This document shows positions 52,446 through 63,860 of a DNA stretch of 64,000 nucleotides, one piece after another. Origin of the DNA: Thereva unica (lineage: Eukaryota > Arthropoda > Insecta > Diptera > Therevidae); the NCBI GenBank assembly GCA_949987705.1, contig OX465284.1, forward strand, positions 106,561,163 through 106,625,162, given 5' to 3'. Position 1 is the stretch's first letter; every line of letters begins with the position of its first letter. Position numbers and translations under genes: made by a program. The notes below the pieces were generated by a model, which ran no database searches, was not told the origin of the DNA, and was given only the letters and a program-made list of their open reading frames with translations.

Positions 52446-53334
52446 CAGGGCCGGCGCTTGCTTTTTTGCGCCCGGTGAATTATGCCATATTGTGCCCCTA
52501 ACAGCATTAAAGGGCAATGGAAAAAGACACAAACACTCTGTGAAGTTCTTTTAATTTGTGAAAATAGAGGCACGGGAACAAACTTTTTTTTTAGTATTAA
52601 ATTTTTTGATAAAACTTAAATTTCTGAAATTGCGCCCGATGCAAGTGCACCATTTGCACCTTTGAAACCCCGTGCTCAATCAGGATCTTACCTCGCGATC
52701 TTGTTTTGGTTTGGGTTTGCTTGAGCTTTAACTTCGAAAAACTCTTCGCTAATGCTGTTTCTTTAAACTTCGTACTGCTTAAGCTTTTGGTAGATGGCCT
52801 TCGGCGCACTGCCACCATTCTGCACATATCTACCGACCTCATCATCTGCTCCAGAATGTTTTCTGTGTACTTCGCTAGCTGTTCCCTAGCCTATGTCATT
52901 CTCCAAGCTTTCATATTTCAAGGTATAATCGGAGGTCACTGAACATGTATTCGTTTCCACTGTGGAATATTGCATAAAATAAATGCAGTCCATCTTGGCA
53001 GCATTCCTGGGCAAAGAAGGCGCTTTCAACAACTTCAGGACAGATGCAATCTATGTGTCTCTCGTCGAATTATTTATCTACAATAGTACGACTAGTACGA
53101 ACTGCAAATCAAGAACTATAGCACCGTACCTTCCAAGAAAGGATAGACGACGAATACCGGCGAACGAAATGGAATTGATTGGCCACACCTTGCAAAATTG
53201 GAACAAGACGCAAACACTTTGTGCAGCTCTTTAATATATGATAATGAAGGCACGGGTACACTTTTTCAATAGTGCCCCGTCCAATTGCGCCCGGTGCAAG
53301 TGCACCATTTGCACCTATGAAAGCGCCGCCCCTG
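52446..53334. mobile_element. hAT-like non-autonomous element 2 (889 bp)
   Basis: The ends are CAGGGCCGGCGCTTGCTTTT and, inverted, CAGGGGCGGCGCTTTCATAG. Perfect 8-bp target duplication TTTATACT (52,438-52,445 and 53,335-53,342). As in element 1, a copy of the right end lies inside (GCGCCCGATGCAAGTGCACC-ATTTGCACC at about 52,632-52,660). The central block GGAATTGATTGGCCACACCT (53,170) is shared too. No transposase. Around 53,145 the plus strand reads RRIPANEMELIGHTLQ, reminiscent of the 'R.WRWIGHTLR' end of RTE-like RTs, so the central block may be captured retrotransposon sequence. Confidence 0.88.
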
Positions 53335-55500
53335 TTTATACTGCTTTTATTTTTTTCCATTTGCTCTTGGTGTTGTAGTGTTGTCCTCGTTCTTCTCTGA
53401 AGTGTTGTACGAGAGCTTTCTAGTATGCATCTCTTTTTTCTTCAAGTTTTAGTTTGCCTATGTCGTATTTTGATTATGTTTGCCCTCTTTATGTGATGAT
53501 CGTAAAATAATAGTCCTACCTAAAATATAAGTGTGATAGAGCCGACGCCATAAAAGAAGGGAATTGAAAAAGTAAGAGTCGGAATCCTCCCCCACGTCCA
53601 CAACCGAGCAACATTTTTCTGTTTGATTAAAAACCATAGCAATCGGCTTATTTATATTCTCAATAACAATTCCACAAGCACACTTATTTCCCTTTTTTAT
53701 GGCGCGGGCTCTAGTTATTCTCATTGAAACTGTGCTGAAACTTTATCCAATATATTCTTCCTGTCAACTGTGATTAACAGCCAGTTAAAATTTAATTTTA
53801 AGGTTATTACATTTGCTGTCCTTGTTGTAGCTTCCACTCATTGACTTTTTATAAGTATTTTTGTTTAATAATAAAAAATGCGATAATTTGTACAAAACTC
53901 CAACGAAATTTACAACAACGTTTCGCCGCTGGTTTATTGGTTGAAAATTCTTTTGAATTTCATTTTAGCGAGGGAAAAAAATTTAATTTAAAACAGTCGA
54001 AAATATTAAATGAACGTGACTACCAATTCATATATGCATTTCGACTCGGCTATAAATAAAAATATCGATTTTCTCCCTTTTTTACACACCCCCATCAGTC
54101 CAACATCCCTCTTCGGAGAAAGTTGGTGGGTGGAAAAAAAAAGGAAACGAAATTGACACTGTGTGCGAAAATTCTTGAATGGTCGAAAAATATAAAAAGA
54201 AAGTTTTTTTTATAGCATTTAAACAACCATAATCCGACGTTAACAGCTTTCAATCGATTCAAATGTGAATTTTTATTATATATAAAACAGCGATACCAAA
54301 GCTACCACCCAAAGTCCCAATAAGTGATTGAGTTTGTGAGTCCTTGTATGGCGACGCCTTTGGAAAGAAGGAAACAAAAATATTGTTACAGATTATGCCC
54401 CTTTTTTCCTCGTTAAGGTCTTTAAGTGTCTTATAGTAAATTATTATCTCAAGGATCCACTTGAAACCCTTTAACGTCGCTTTAATGATTTATCGACTCT
54501 TTTTTTTTTTTTTTTTTTTTTTCAAAAGTCATTATTTTCAATTCCATCGAAATCCATGAAACACTACAAGCAGTCTTCCATAAGGATCAGGATCAGAGAA
54601 GAAACTTGGGCGCTCTCTCTCTCAACACTGTTGCCGATTGCTCTACGTACATAATGTGTATATATGTCTATATATGGAATCCTTAACCCCTGGGGGGCAT
54701 CTCTACGGAAATGGCGTACAAGCAAAATCCTCAGTTAATTTGTTTCATTTATTCGAGACTCTCCACGGGATGGATCTACTGTACCGTGCCCGTCATATAC
54801 ATACATATACACAAGGATAGCTCTGCTTCCTTTCCTATAAGCGGGAAGTGAATCCAATGTGTTCTAGGAAAAAAACAGCGAAGGTGTACAAGTGAGTAGG
54901 TGCAGGGGGGTTTGGAAAAGGACTCAGGTACAGCAACAACAACAACAAAAAAAAGAAAGTTTTTTTCCCGTACACTTTTATTTCGAAATGGATAACTGCC
55001 ACATTTCGCTGAGTGCTGATAGCAGTCTAGTGAGGTTTTGTAGTTACAGCTTTTATAGTGCACCCAAAAGAGTAGTTGAGGTGAAGACGATACTTTTAAT
55101 GGCCGGTTGGTTATATTCTCTCTTTTGATGTGTGAACGGAGAAGCATGGCAGCGTGAAAAAAGGATCTAGTTTCGTGGGGGGCTTGATGTACTTATTATC
55201 ACACCAACTGTTATTCAAGGGATCTAAGGCAATGTGTATAGAGGTGAGTTTTTTTTTTACTGAAACTACCCTATTTAAAGCATCGGTTTTTTTAGGAATA
55301 TTTAATTAAGTTTAAGTGGTCAAACTGGACTTTAGATTAGAATTAAATGAGTGTAATAGCTAGTAGTATATGTATACGTTTAAGTTGGCTAATGACTAAA
55401 GAATTTAACGAAACTCAAGTAATTATCATTGACCGATCGATTATTGATATCAATAACTTAGTTATATTGTAAGAAAACTCTAACTAACACACAAAACTAA
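53335..55500. other. AT-rich non-coding, probable host DNA
   Basis: Poly-T run at about 54,500-54,521; TATATA microsatellite (54,657-54,675); CAACAACAACAAC (54,933-54,945). TTTATGGCGCGGGCTCTAG at about 53,695 resembles TTTATGCCGCGGGCTCTAC at 14,160, a possible dispersed repeat. No gene. Confidence 0.4.
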
Positions 55501-55530
55501 GCTGGAGCTTATCAATCCAGTTCCAATCCG

Positions 55531-57295
55531 TTGACTGGGACTGGTGTTTTCTACGTCAACTCTACCGCTTTCCATATCACCAGGATCATACAGGCAGAAA
55601 TGCATTTGTTCATTCCCGATTCTACCAAATATAGGAAGCCAAGGCAGAACAGATGGTTTAATCGGGAGTGTACAAACAGAATCAAAACTAAAGAAGCCGC
55701 CTTCAGAGTTTACAAGAATTCTCCAACCGAATCGCTCCGTCGAGAATATACGTATAAAACTAAGAATTTCCTGCAAGTCTACCATCAGGAAAGTCAAAAA
55801 GTCATTTGACAGCAAGTTGAGAAGTAACCTCCTAAATGCAACCTCTGGTAGCAAAAACGTCTGTTCCTTGGTAAAAGAAAAATGAAGAAGAATTTCACTA
55901 CATCCACAACACTTTCCTTCAACTACGATGAGAAAGTGATAACAGACAGCAATTCCAGGGCCGATTTACTAGCATCTCTGTTCGCCTCAAAGTTTTCTTT
56001 GCTCGAAACTGATACGCCACGCCTGGCTCTCGAGCACATCGCCTATGGTATCAGACATACAGTGGAACTTCATGAAAGGCCAGTGTACAGGAGCATGTCT
56101 GATTGACCTTAAGAAAGCGTTCGATACAGTATGGATCGAAGGTCTTCTCTACAAGCTAGTCACATACGGCATGAATGGGCCTCTGCTATACATGATTTAC
56201 AACATGATTTCAAAAAAGAAGTTCATCGTCAAAAGTGGTAACTTCACTTCAAGTAGGACCTTTGACATTAAAAATGGTTTGCAACAGGGTGCGATAAATT
56301 CGCCGCTCTTGTTTAACATCTACACGAGTGACCTTATACGTTCACTCCGCTCCGCGATAGCGTATGCGGATGACCTGATTATGTACAGGACAGGGCCGAG
56401 GATTGAAGTAATCCAAACGCTTCTGCAACGTGATTTCGAAACAGTCGAACGCTATAGTAATGATTGGAAGTTGAAGATCAACTTTAGCAAATGCGAGTCG
56501 ATCCTTTTCCGGACTACTCTAAACAAAGCTTCACGCGATGTGAGGAGGAACTGGAAAAACTTCCGAATTTCGAACAATGCTGGACAAGCATTGGAAAACA
56601 AATCGGTAGTGAAATACCTTGGGCTTTGGCTGAACCAACACTAATATTTCAATAAGAATGTAGGTGCCGCTCTATCCAAAGCAAACAAGGCGCTCCACAT
56701 GACAAAAAGGCTTTTTTATAGCAAACACCTTGGCCCACGTGTCAAAGTGATCTGCTATCAAGCCTTGGTCAGACCGATTTTGACCTACGGTTGCGCAGTA
56801 CGGTTCAACATATCTCCTTCATATATGGAAAAGCTTCGGGTCTTTGAAAGACAATGCCTAAGGGCGTGCTTAAGCTTGTATCGAACGCCCGAATCTGGCT
56901 TCACTAAGTTTCACGCCAACAATGTCCTATATGACAAAGCATTTGTTAATAGGATCGACAACTTTATAATCCTCGCTAGAGTGATGGAAAGCAGCAATCC
57001 TCTTATTCGGGGAGCGGTCTACCCGAACACACTTTACCACAGAGCAGCTTGTGAACGCGGCTATATTCCCCCAGAGGCATTTGTATACCTGGATTCCAAG
57101 CAGTTGGTACAGGATAGATCAGGGGTTCCTCTCTTCTATCAGTTAAAACGCAACGCGTGTGATAAACGTTATGCGTTCAGCCAGGAAGAAATGCAGGTTC
57201 AGGATCTCCTGAGGTTCAGCACGCGGATCTCGGAAAGAGATAAAAAAGACGCCTCCAGTGCTAGTAGTTGGTACTGGTGGTTGGAGGACGTTTAA
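55531..57295 (+). pseudogene. Non-LTR retrotransposon ORF2 (I/Jockey group), nearly intact RT second half
   Basis: The linker after the endonuclease is readable: RKPRQNRWFNRECTNRIKTK (55,635), then in other frames SNLLNATSGSKNVCSLVKEK and DSNSRADLLASLFASKFS (to about 56,000). The RT fingers are missing: the sequence jumps at about 56,080 into GACLIDLKKAFDTVWIEGLL, the motif with the first catalytic Asp. From there one frame runs to 57,295: NGLQQGAINSPLLFNIYTSD, AYADDLIMY (catalytic YADD), LKINFSKCESILF, VVKYLGLWLNQ, a single TAA at 56,642, then MTKRLFYSKHLGPRVKVICY, YQALVRPILTYGCAV and a C-terminus ending WYWWLEDV. So there is one stop plus an internal deletion. The clade is not resolved by eye. 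Confidence 0.85.
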
Positions 57296-57419
57296 ATGTT
57301 GCGTATTCGCCCTATCAAATAATATAGATTAGTATTACTTATAGACTAGTTTATTTTTAAGGAGTAGCCTAGGCTATATAGGATTTAGCTCTAGTTTTTA
57401 CGGTAGTAATAAATATAGG

Positions 57420-57725
57420 CTAAGTAAGTTAGGTTAACGGTGCGGACTTCCATGAACCCCTGTTGTTCTCTCAAACTCGGATCTATGGAAGCCCGTCGCC
57501 TGGACGGAGGCCACCTGAGGCAGTAACATCTCCGCTGTCCCCGCCCAGATAGTCTCTTTTTAGCATTAAAATAGCTAAAGATTTATGTTTTATTAGGGGA
57601 GTAGGGTGGGCTTCCATGAACTCTTAACGCTTAACACATCTCGAGTCCATGGAACCCCATCGCCTGGACGGGGGCCAGCCGAATCAACACTGCTTCTGCT
57701 AGCTCCTGCCCAGATAACTAGGATA
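57420..57725 (+). repeat. Two diverged tandem units in the 3' region of the non-LTR element
   Basis: GCGGACTTCCATGAACCCCT ... ATCTATGGAAGCCCGTCGCC-TGGACGGAGGCCA ... CCCGCCCAGATAG (57,440-57,553) recurs as GTGGGCTTCCATGAACTCTT ... GTCCATGGAACCCCATCGCC-TGGACGGGGGCCA ... CCTGCCCAGATAAC (57,606-57,719). The period is about 166 nt. Each unit has CTTCCATGAA and a TCyATGGAA that can pair. Confidence 0.65.
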
Positions 57726-58015
57726 GTTAGGCTAAGTAAGTTAAGTTAGTCTAAGTTTTATTTTATACAAAAAAAATATATATCCATAGTTTCTAAGTTT
57801 TTACTTTCCACTAAATTTTCTTAGAAGTAAGCAAAAAATAAAATAAAGATCTTTAAAGGAAAAAATTATAAGTTTTTAGCCGAAAGGCATAATCTAGATA
57901 AGATATTGAGTAATTTATAGCGCCTGCTGAGGATCAGTAAGTTAGATAGTTTAGAATAGCATAGAATAAGTAGCTTTAAGCATTAGCTACATTTTTAGTA
58001 TGTTAGATATAAGAT

Positions 58016-59375
58016 ATGAAAATAAAAATGCTTAAAAAAAACAAGCACATCGCCTATTCAATGGACAGCAAATTCTTCAGGACTCGTAAGGTTTATGGGT
58101 GTCTCAAGGAGCTTGATGTCAACAAATCCACTGAACCCGATAATATACCCCTTATCGTCTTAAAAAAATGCGCTTACTTTTGGCTAAGCCTCTGCCCAAA
58201 CTCTATCATACTCTTCCGGAGTTTATCCAGACTCATGGAAACTTGTTCATGTTCAGCCAATACCGAAAAAATGTGACTCTAGCATTCCCTCCAACTACCG
58301 CCCAATAGCAATTACTTCTATTCTCTCCAAAACCATTGAGACGATAATCAACAAAAAGCTTATGGGATATCTAGAATCCAACCAACTTATAAACAACAAA
58401 CAGTATGGCTTTCGACAAATAGATGCACTGGCAATATTTTAGCTTGCCTTACAGAACACCTTAACCGAAGTTTGCATCGATTTGATTAATCTAGTCTGGC
58501 TGCTTTACATATCTTTAAGGGTTTTAATAGCATATGGCACTCAGCCCTGCTAGCTAAACCCAGAGCTATTGGTGTAGACTCACTTCTACAGAATTGGATT
58601 GAGATTTTGCTTTTTGGCCGTTTAATGAAAGTAGTATTGGATGACGTCAAGACCGAACCCCAAATAACGAACCCTAATCGATTTCTCAGGGATCAATTTT
58701 ATCACCTACTTTATTCTTTACCTTTATAACTAACCTACTTTCTATCCCTTCCAATCCATCTCTTAGTTTCCCTGACGATGGTACCATGCGTTACTCTTAC
58801 GACTTCGATAAATCAAGACAAACATGCGCTAGGTCCTGTCTTGATGATCGTGAACTATTCAATTCCATAAATAAAGACATTAAACTCATTCTAGAGTAGG
58901 GAAGGAAAAATCGTGTCGAATTCAACATTACCAAAACGAAGTACTGTCTTATCTCCAGTATAAAGTGCAACACCTCTCCACCCGTGTTAGTAGATCGTGT
59001 AACAAATGGCCGACCCATCCCTTAACATCATAGGTGTGACGTTATCCAAAGACTTGCAATGAAATGACCACATTTTCCAAATCGCCAAAAAAGCATCCCA
59101 CTTCGAGGGGTTTCTCAAGAGGTGCACGTTCCTCCTCCAGCCATCTGCCGTACTGTAATATAGTAGTTCTACATAAGAAGACACCGTTTGCTATACCATC
59201 GACCCCTTTAGATACCGTAGGAATGTAGCAGCACTGACAAAATTATATCGTTACTATCATAGCAACTGTTCCTCTGAAATAAATGCTCTTCTGCCTCCGC
59301 ATCATATGCCCGCAATACCAGGTTGGTGGACTCTTCTCATTCCCTCCACCTGCAACTCCCCCTTACAAGCCTCGG
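58016..59375 (+). pseudogene. CR1/Jockey-like ORF2, decayed (left part)
   Basis: KVYGCLKELDVNKSTEPDNI and PLIVLKKCA (58,090-58,175; family pattern 'L..LD..KS.GPD.IP..VLKKCA') are followed by SIPSNYRPIAITSILSKTIE and NNKQYGFRQ (58,280-58,425), the RT fingers. FPDDGTMRYSYDFDKSRQT (about 58,760) replaces the catalytic 'FADD', with Ala to Pro. NRVEFNITKTKYCLIS, RYRRNVAALTKLYRYYHSNC and SEINALLPP follow before the SINE at 59,376. Many stops (for example TAG at 58,896). Confidence 0.75.
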
Positions 59376-59786
59376 GGGGCCTCGGTAGTCTAGGGTTAAG
59401 GCGCCTGACTGCTATCCCAGAGGTCGCGGGTTCGAATCCCGGCCACCTGCCCCACGGTCTCTTCTTCCCTCTTTATATTCCTGATTCCTCCTGTCATAGC
59501 CTTCCCTAGTCCTTCCCCGCTCCACCTCGGTTGGTTGATGAGATTCAACTCGTTTCAGGAGGCATAACACTCCAGAGAGTTGTTCTCGATGCCTCAATGT
59601 CAGAGTCGCGAAATGGTTGCGAGTAGGTGGAATAAAAATATATCGCGACTAGGTTATAACAGTTCCTTCCGCCTCTTCTCTCTCTATCTTCCGGCTAGAG
59701 TTGCCGTTCGACAATGTATACTAAAAAATAGATTGTCGACAGTACAAAGGGACTTTCCCTAAGCCTCTAGTATGTCACAAAAAAAA
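59376..59786 (+). mobile_element. tRNA-derived SINE, copy 4, inside the CR1-like element
   Basis: Head GGGGCCTCGGTAGTCTAGGG, TTAAGGCGCCTGACTGCTAT, B box GGGTTCGAATCCCGG (59,428-59,442). Body with CGGTTGGTTGATGAGATTCA; 3' module with TATCTTCCGGCTAGAGTTGC, ACAGTACAAAGGGACTTTCC and CTAGTATGTCAC; poly(A) at 59,779-59,786. CR1-like sequence resumes directly after it. AAGC occurs on both sides and may be part of a short target duplication. Confidence 0.8.
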
Positions 59787-59970
59787 GCGCTACACAATTT
59801 AGTAAGTCGTTTCCAAATAGAACAACACGAGTGCGGAACAACTTTTCGTTGTCAGTATTTCTGAAGTATTAGAACATCCAAGAGTTAGTTCAAATGCAGG
59901 GTTCATCGCCAGCCACATTTTCAACAACATCCCGAACTCTCATAACCCTTAACCTATTTACCTCCTATAC
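59787..59970 (+). pseudogene. CR1/Jockey-like ORF2 C-terminus, right part after the SINE
   Basis: TTAGTAAGTCGTTTCCAAAT-AGAACAACACGAGTG and GGGTTCATCGCCAGCCACAT parallel, on the other strand, 16.68-16.80 kb, which encodes NSFVNRTTRLWN ... FKRRVHHHLQ. This completes the element that begins at 58,016. Confidence 0.6.
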
Positions 59971-60484
59971 TAAACTTACAGCTAGACATTCCACCATGAC
60001 GTGACAAACGACTTGACGGTCTAGTAGTACAAAGGGTGATTCCCGAGTTTAGCACTACGACAATACAAGAAAAACTCCAACCAAAACACAAAACTAAGCT
60101 TAACGAAGACGAAAACTAAAACTAATTCGGTCGAAGCATTGATTCTCATAAAGAGTTTATTAAAGTGTCGAGCCCGGATGATATTCCACCGAAGACACAA
60201 ACCCCCCCAGCAAAGCTCAAATAATTTCACACAGGCGGCGCTCACTCACTCCTCAAACCACATCCACAACCGAGACGACAACCGATGACGTCAGTGCGAT
60301 GATAGTAACATATGTAGCTATACTACTGTCCACATGGGTTCTGCTATCAAAAAGCATGTGTTGGATATATACCACTTAACATACTGCACCTTGTTTAAAT
60401 ATTTTTGTAGCCAAACTACGCAAAGTTCAAAATATGAAGTGTTGGTTTAAATCTCGTAAAATCTTACGTCAACGGTCTTTTATT
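59971..60484. other. No recognised gene
   Basis: A 74-aa minus-strand frame (60,021-60,245) has no motif. Nothing else seen. Confidence 0.3.
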
Positions 60485-61190
60485 AACTTCCCAGTATAGG
60501 AAGTTATTGTAATCGGTCCGAAAATCGAAATCGAAAATTTCAACGTATTTTCATCTTTCAAGGCCCCAGGAGCATTTTAAGCAAAAAATTGGGAGGAAGT
60601 ATGTGTGTGTGTGTGTATGTGCGTACGGATGTGGTCATTTTTTCCTGCACGATATCGCGCGAACCAAAACTGATATCGACTTCGTTGAGGTGTCGTTCGA
60701 AGCGTATCAACCGAAATATGATCTGAAAAGATTTTCATGAAATTCGGTCGAGCCGTTTTTTGTTTAAGCGACGTAAGTGATTTTTGTACCTGCACGATAT
60801 CGCCCGAACCACGAAAGATATTGACTTACTTGAGGTGCCGTTCGAAGCGTATTAGCGACAATATAATCTGAAAAGATTTTTATAATATTCCGTCCAGAGG
60901 TTTTTTGGTTTAAGTGACTTAAGTGATTTTTGTACCTGCACGATACCGCGCGAACTAAAAACTATTTCGACTTCATTGAGGTGCCGAAAAACATTAACAC
61001 ATCAATTTTATATACATTTTCGTCATCCTAATCTTGCAGGTGCGCACATTTAGTTTGACATTTTAGCGAAAATATTGATAAACAATTGTGACAAACTCTC
61101 AGTATTATACATATATTCTATATTGCCTATTGTTCATTTATTATTAATGTATCCAATCATAATATTCAACATCCATCATACTGGGAAGTT
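60485..61190. mobile_element. TIR element with three internal 145-bp repeats (706 bp)
   Basis: AACTTCCCAGTAT at the left is mirrored exactly by ATACTGGGAAGTT at 61,178-61,190. A TG tract (60,603-60,618) leads into three units anchored by CCTGCACGATA at 60,644, 60,789 and 60,935 (periods 145 and 146). Each contains CGCGCGAACC-AAA, TTCGACTTCGTTGAGGTG and AATCTGAAAAGATTTT-AT. No transposase frame. Confidence 0.65.
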
Positions 61191-62599
61191 GATCGTGTGG
61201 ACCGAACGGGTCGAACCCACATCCCAACTAGTTATATCCTTGTTTTGCCTTAGACTACACATCCTCGAAAAGAACTGTCTCGGAATATTGAAAAACTATC
61301 TGAGTGTCTGGCTGGAGTTTCTTCGCTTCTTTCAAGCTACTGACTGGGATTTGTGTTTCTATAGTACGAACTTCGTCGCAAATTTTTCTGTCATCAGTCT
61401 TATACGAAGAGGAGTGTTGTTTACTGTGGAATACATAAACGCAATAGAAACTAAATAAGTTGCTTTTACATCGTAAAAGCATTCCCGGGAATTCCCCCAT
61501 TATAAGAATTACAAAGCTCCTAAAAGCTTAATTAGCATAAACAAGTCCTGTGAATATACTAAGCGATGGTTAGAGGTCAAATTCTTCTGCGGAATAACTG
61601 TGAACTGCGTTGCCATCTTACAGGAAAAATACTTAAGAAATATCTTTTACGTGCGCCTTTCAAATGATAAATTGCGCTAGTACGTTTCACACACAGTCAT
61701 GAAAGATAGTTGCTAGGATACTCAAAAGTATTAATAAATATTTCTAAGAAAAATGTCTGAAAGGGTATCAAATGGAGACGTCGGTTACTGATGTAAAGGA
61801 TATCTAAGGACTTTTCCTCGAAAATACTTTTAGTGGGTCCAGTCTTTATGTTAGGATTTATCTCTGGAAAAAAATCTTGACAGAAAATAATTTCCAGGAT
61901 GGAGTTTTTTGGCGCGTAATAAAAATATTGTGTTCTTTGTGTAATTGCGTACCAAAAACACAAATGTTAAGTGATTCTAGGAAGTTACTCATGGGGATGT
62001 GCGATGTTCATTTAAAATAAAAAAAATTAAGGTTGTGACACAAGAAAACCTAATGTTCACAACATATGTGTAGAAGTAACTGAATCATAGATTATTTGAT
62101 TGGTTGATAAAAATTGACTCCTGGGCTTGAGATGAGGGTTCGTACGCAAGGAATGCACCAGGGCAAGAACTGAATTATCGAGACCGGATGAAGCGAACTA
62201 GAATTAGAACAAGAAAAACAAAAAGGCAACTTCACATTGGCGCAACATAAACACTTGGAGTGGAGTGGAAAAAGCTAGTCTGTACATAAAAGGTAATAGA
62301 AATCAATTTTGGAACTCCCAAGAGATCCCGGTTCTAGAAAAACAAAGTTTTAGCTTGCCTGAGAGTGACAAAGGTAATTTTGATTAGCTAGGTGTTCTTA
62401 ACGAAAAGGCAGATGCCTCACTCAGCCATGATACCACAAACCGAAAGTTGGAGGTCTACGTTTGATTTGATCAACCCCAAACGGTTTATTGCTATACTGT
62501 CTCGCAAAGTGGCCAGTCAATAGATCTGAATACTAAGCCAGGAATTACTACCTATTTAGGATAGAAACGCTGAAAGACTTAACCTCCAGGCGATAGGAA
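61191..62599. other. No recognised gene
   Basis: A 127-aa plus-strand frame spans 61,075-61,458, but its first third is in the TIR element and no domain is recognised. A poly-A/T run lies near 62,019-62,030. Confidence 0.35.
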
Positions 62600-63254
62600 C
62601 CGGACTGTCTACATCTTCTCAGATAGTCAGGCAGCTCTGAAAGCCCTGCGCTCCTGCACAAACAGTTCTAGAACTACCTCTGAATGTCGCAGATCTCTTA
62701 ACGAGATGGCTCAACAGTTCAGGACCCTCCTCGTATGAGTGCCTGGTCACCGAAATATAGAGGGAAATTGTAAAGCTGACGAACTGGCTAGGAGAGGCAC
62801 GACCGCTACTCTCCTTCCAGAAAAGGAGAGAGTTGGTATGCCTTGGGCCACCTTTAAACTCCGATGCAAGCAACACACAATAACACAAGCGAAAAAGCAT
62901 TGGAGGGATCTTAATAAATGCACTTTGGCCAAATTAACCTATGATATCAGGCGAACCACCTTATTACTGAGCCTCGGGAGACAAAAACTCTCAGTTATAG
63001 TGGGAGTGTCGACCGGACACTGTCTGATAGGGACGCATGCGACCCGTTTAGGTCTTGAGACCTACGATTTCTGCAGAAGCTGTAAGAATCTGGACGAGGC
63101 GGAAAGTGTACTACATCTCCTCTGTCACTGCCCGGCCCTAAGCAGGATAAGTTTAACCACATTTGGTGAACCCTTTCTAAGCAACCTTGCGGAAGTCTCG
63201 AAGATTGGGATCCCGCAACTTAGAAGATTCATTACTTCCTCGAGATGGTTTTAA
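62600..63254 (+). pseudogene. Non-LTR ORF2 C-terminus: RNase H and zinc region
   Basis: VYIFSDSQAALKALRSC (about 62,607; RNase H 'I.SDSQAAL.AL') is followed in the same frame by LNEMAQQFRTLLV, a TGA (62,736-62,738) where Trp is usual ('WVPGH'), and then VPGHRNIEGNCKADELARRG. This holds the catalytic region of RNase H. Beyond it lie VGVSTGHCLIGTHATRLGLE, YDFCRSCKNLDEAESVLHLL and CHCPALSRI, the post-RNase H zinc region, ending at the stop 63,252-63,254. Apart from the TGA the last 210 residues are open. Upstream RT is missing. Downstream, CTTACCTAACCTAACTTAAC (63,366-63,385) is the type of short repeat tail these elements carry. Confidence 0.75.
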
Positions 63255-63420
63255 CAAAGAAACGACATTTTAACATAAGGTTTAAAAATGGGATCACTAT
63301 GGCATCACAATGGGTCTATCCTTCTGGCCTTAGTGTGTGAGCTTGAACCAAAAGCTCAGCCATATCTTACCTAACCTAACTTAACCTCCATGCTTTGCCT
63401 TTGCGGAGGATGATTCCGCT

Positions 63421-63860
63421 TTTGGTGTGCTCTGTTTAAGCGTCAAATATAAGCCTCATACCATCTCTGCTGGTGTGCCTCAAGGTTCAATTTTATCACC
63501 CTGTCTTTTCCTAATTTTTATAAACCTGGTCCCATACAACCCATTTCACAACTTCGCTGATGAATCCGATATTTACAAATTGAGCACGTTCCGAAATTCT
63601 GTTCTGACAATCGCAAATTTTCGACCAATTCAATGAACAGCGAGATTGAACTGGTTCTCGATTTGGGTCATCAGATTCGTGTCGAATTCAAAGCCGCCAA
63701 TAGAAGGATTTGGCTTATATAGTAAAACCGGCAACATTTCTCTATTCTTGTCAATGGGTGTGGTAGAGTTTGGTGAGGTTAGCCAACCAGCCAACGCAAT
63801 GCCGTGTACTCTTAAAATGTGCAAGTTTCTCCTCCATCCATTGGGTTTGTGGTAACCGGT
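63421..63860 (+). pseudogene. CR1/Jockey-like RT fragment
   Basis: ISAGVPQGSILSPCLFLIFI (63,462-63,521) is the RT 'GVPQGS.L.P.LF' block. NFADESDIYKLSTFRN follows, where the catalytic FADD reads FADE. Shifted frames later give NRVEF-type RVEFKAANRRI and the block before the thumb. The relation to the 58-kb copy is likely. It runs out before the window end. Confidence 0.65.

Noticed and set aside
61075..61458. 127-aa frame as a secreted or membrane protein
   Set aside because: The hydrophobic first part is AT-rich sequence inside the TIR element and the remainder has no recognisable domain. No promoter or poly(A) context.
63366..63392. Telomeric (TTAGG)n repeat on the minus strand
   Set aside because: Only about two imperfect CCTAA units directly after a non-LTR ORF. 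It is better explained as the element's 3' tail, and flies generally lack TTAGG telomeres.
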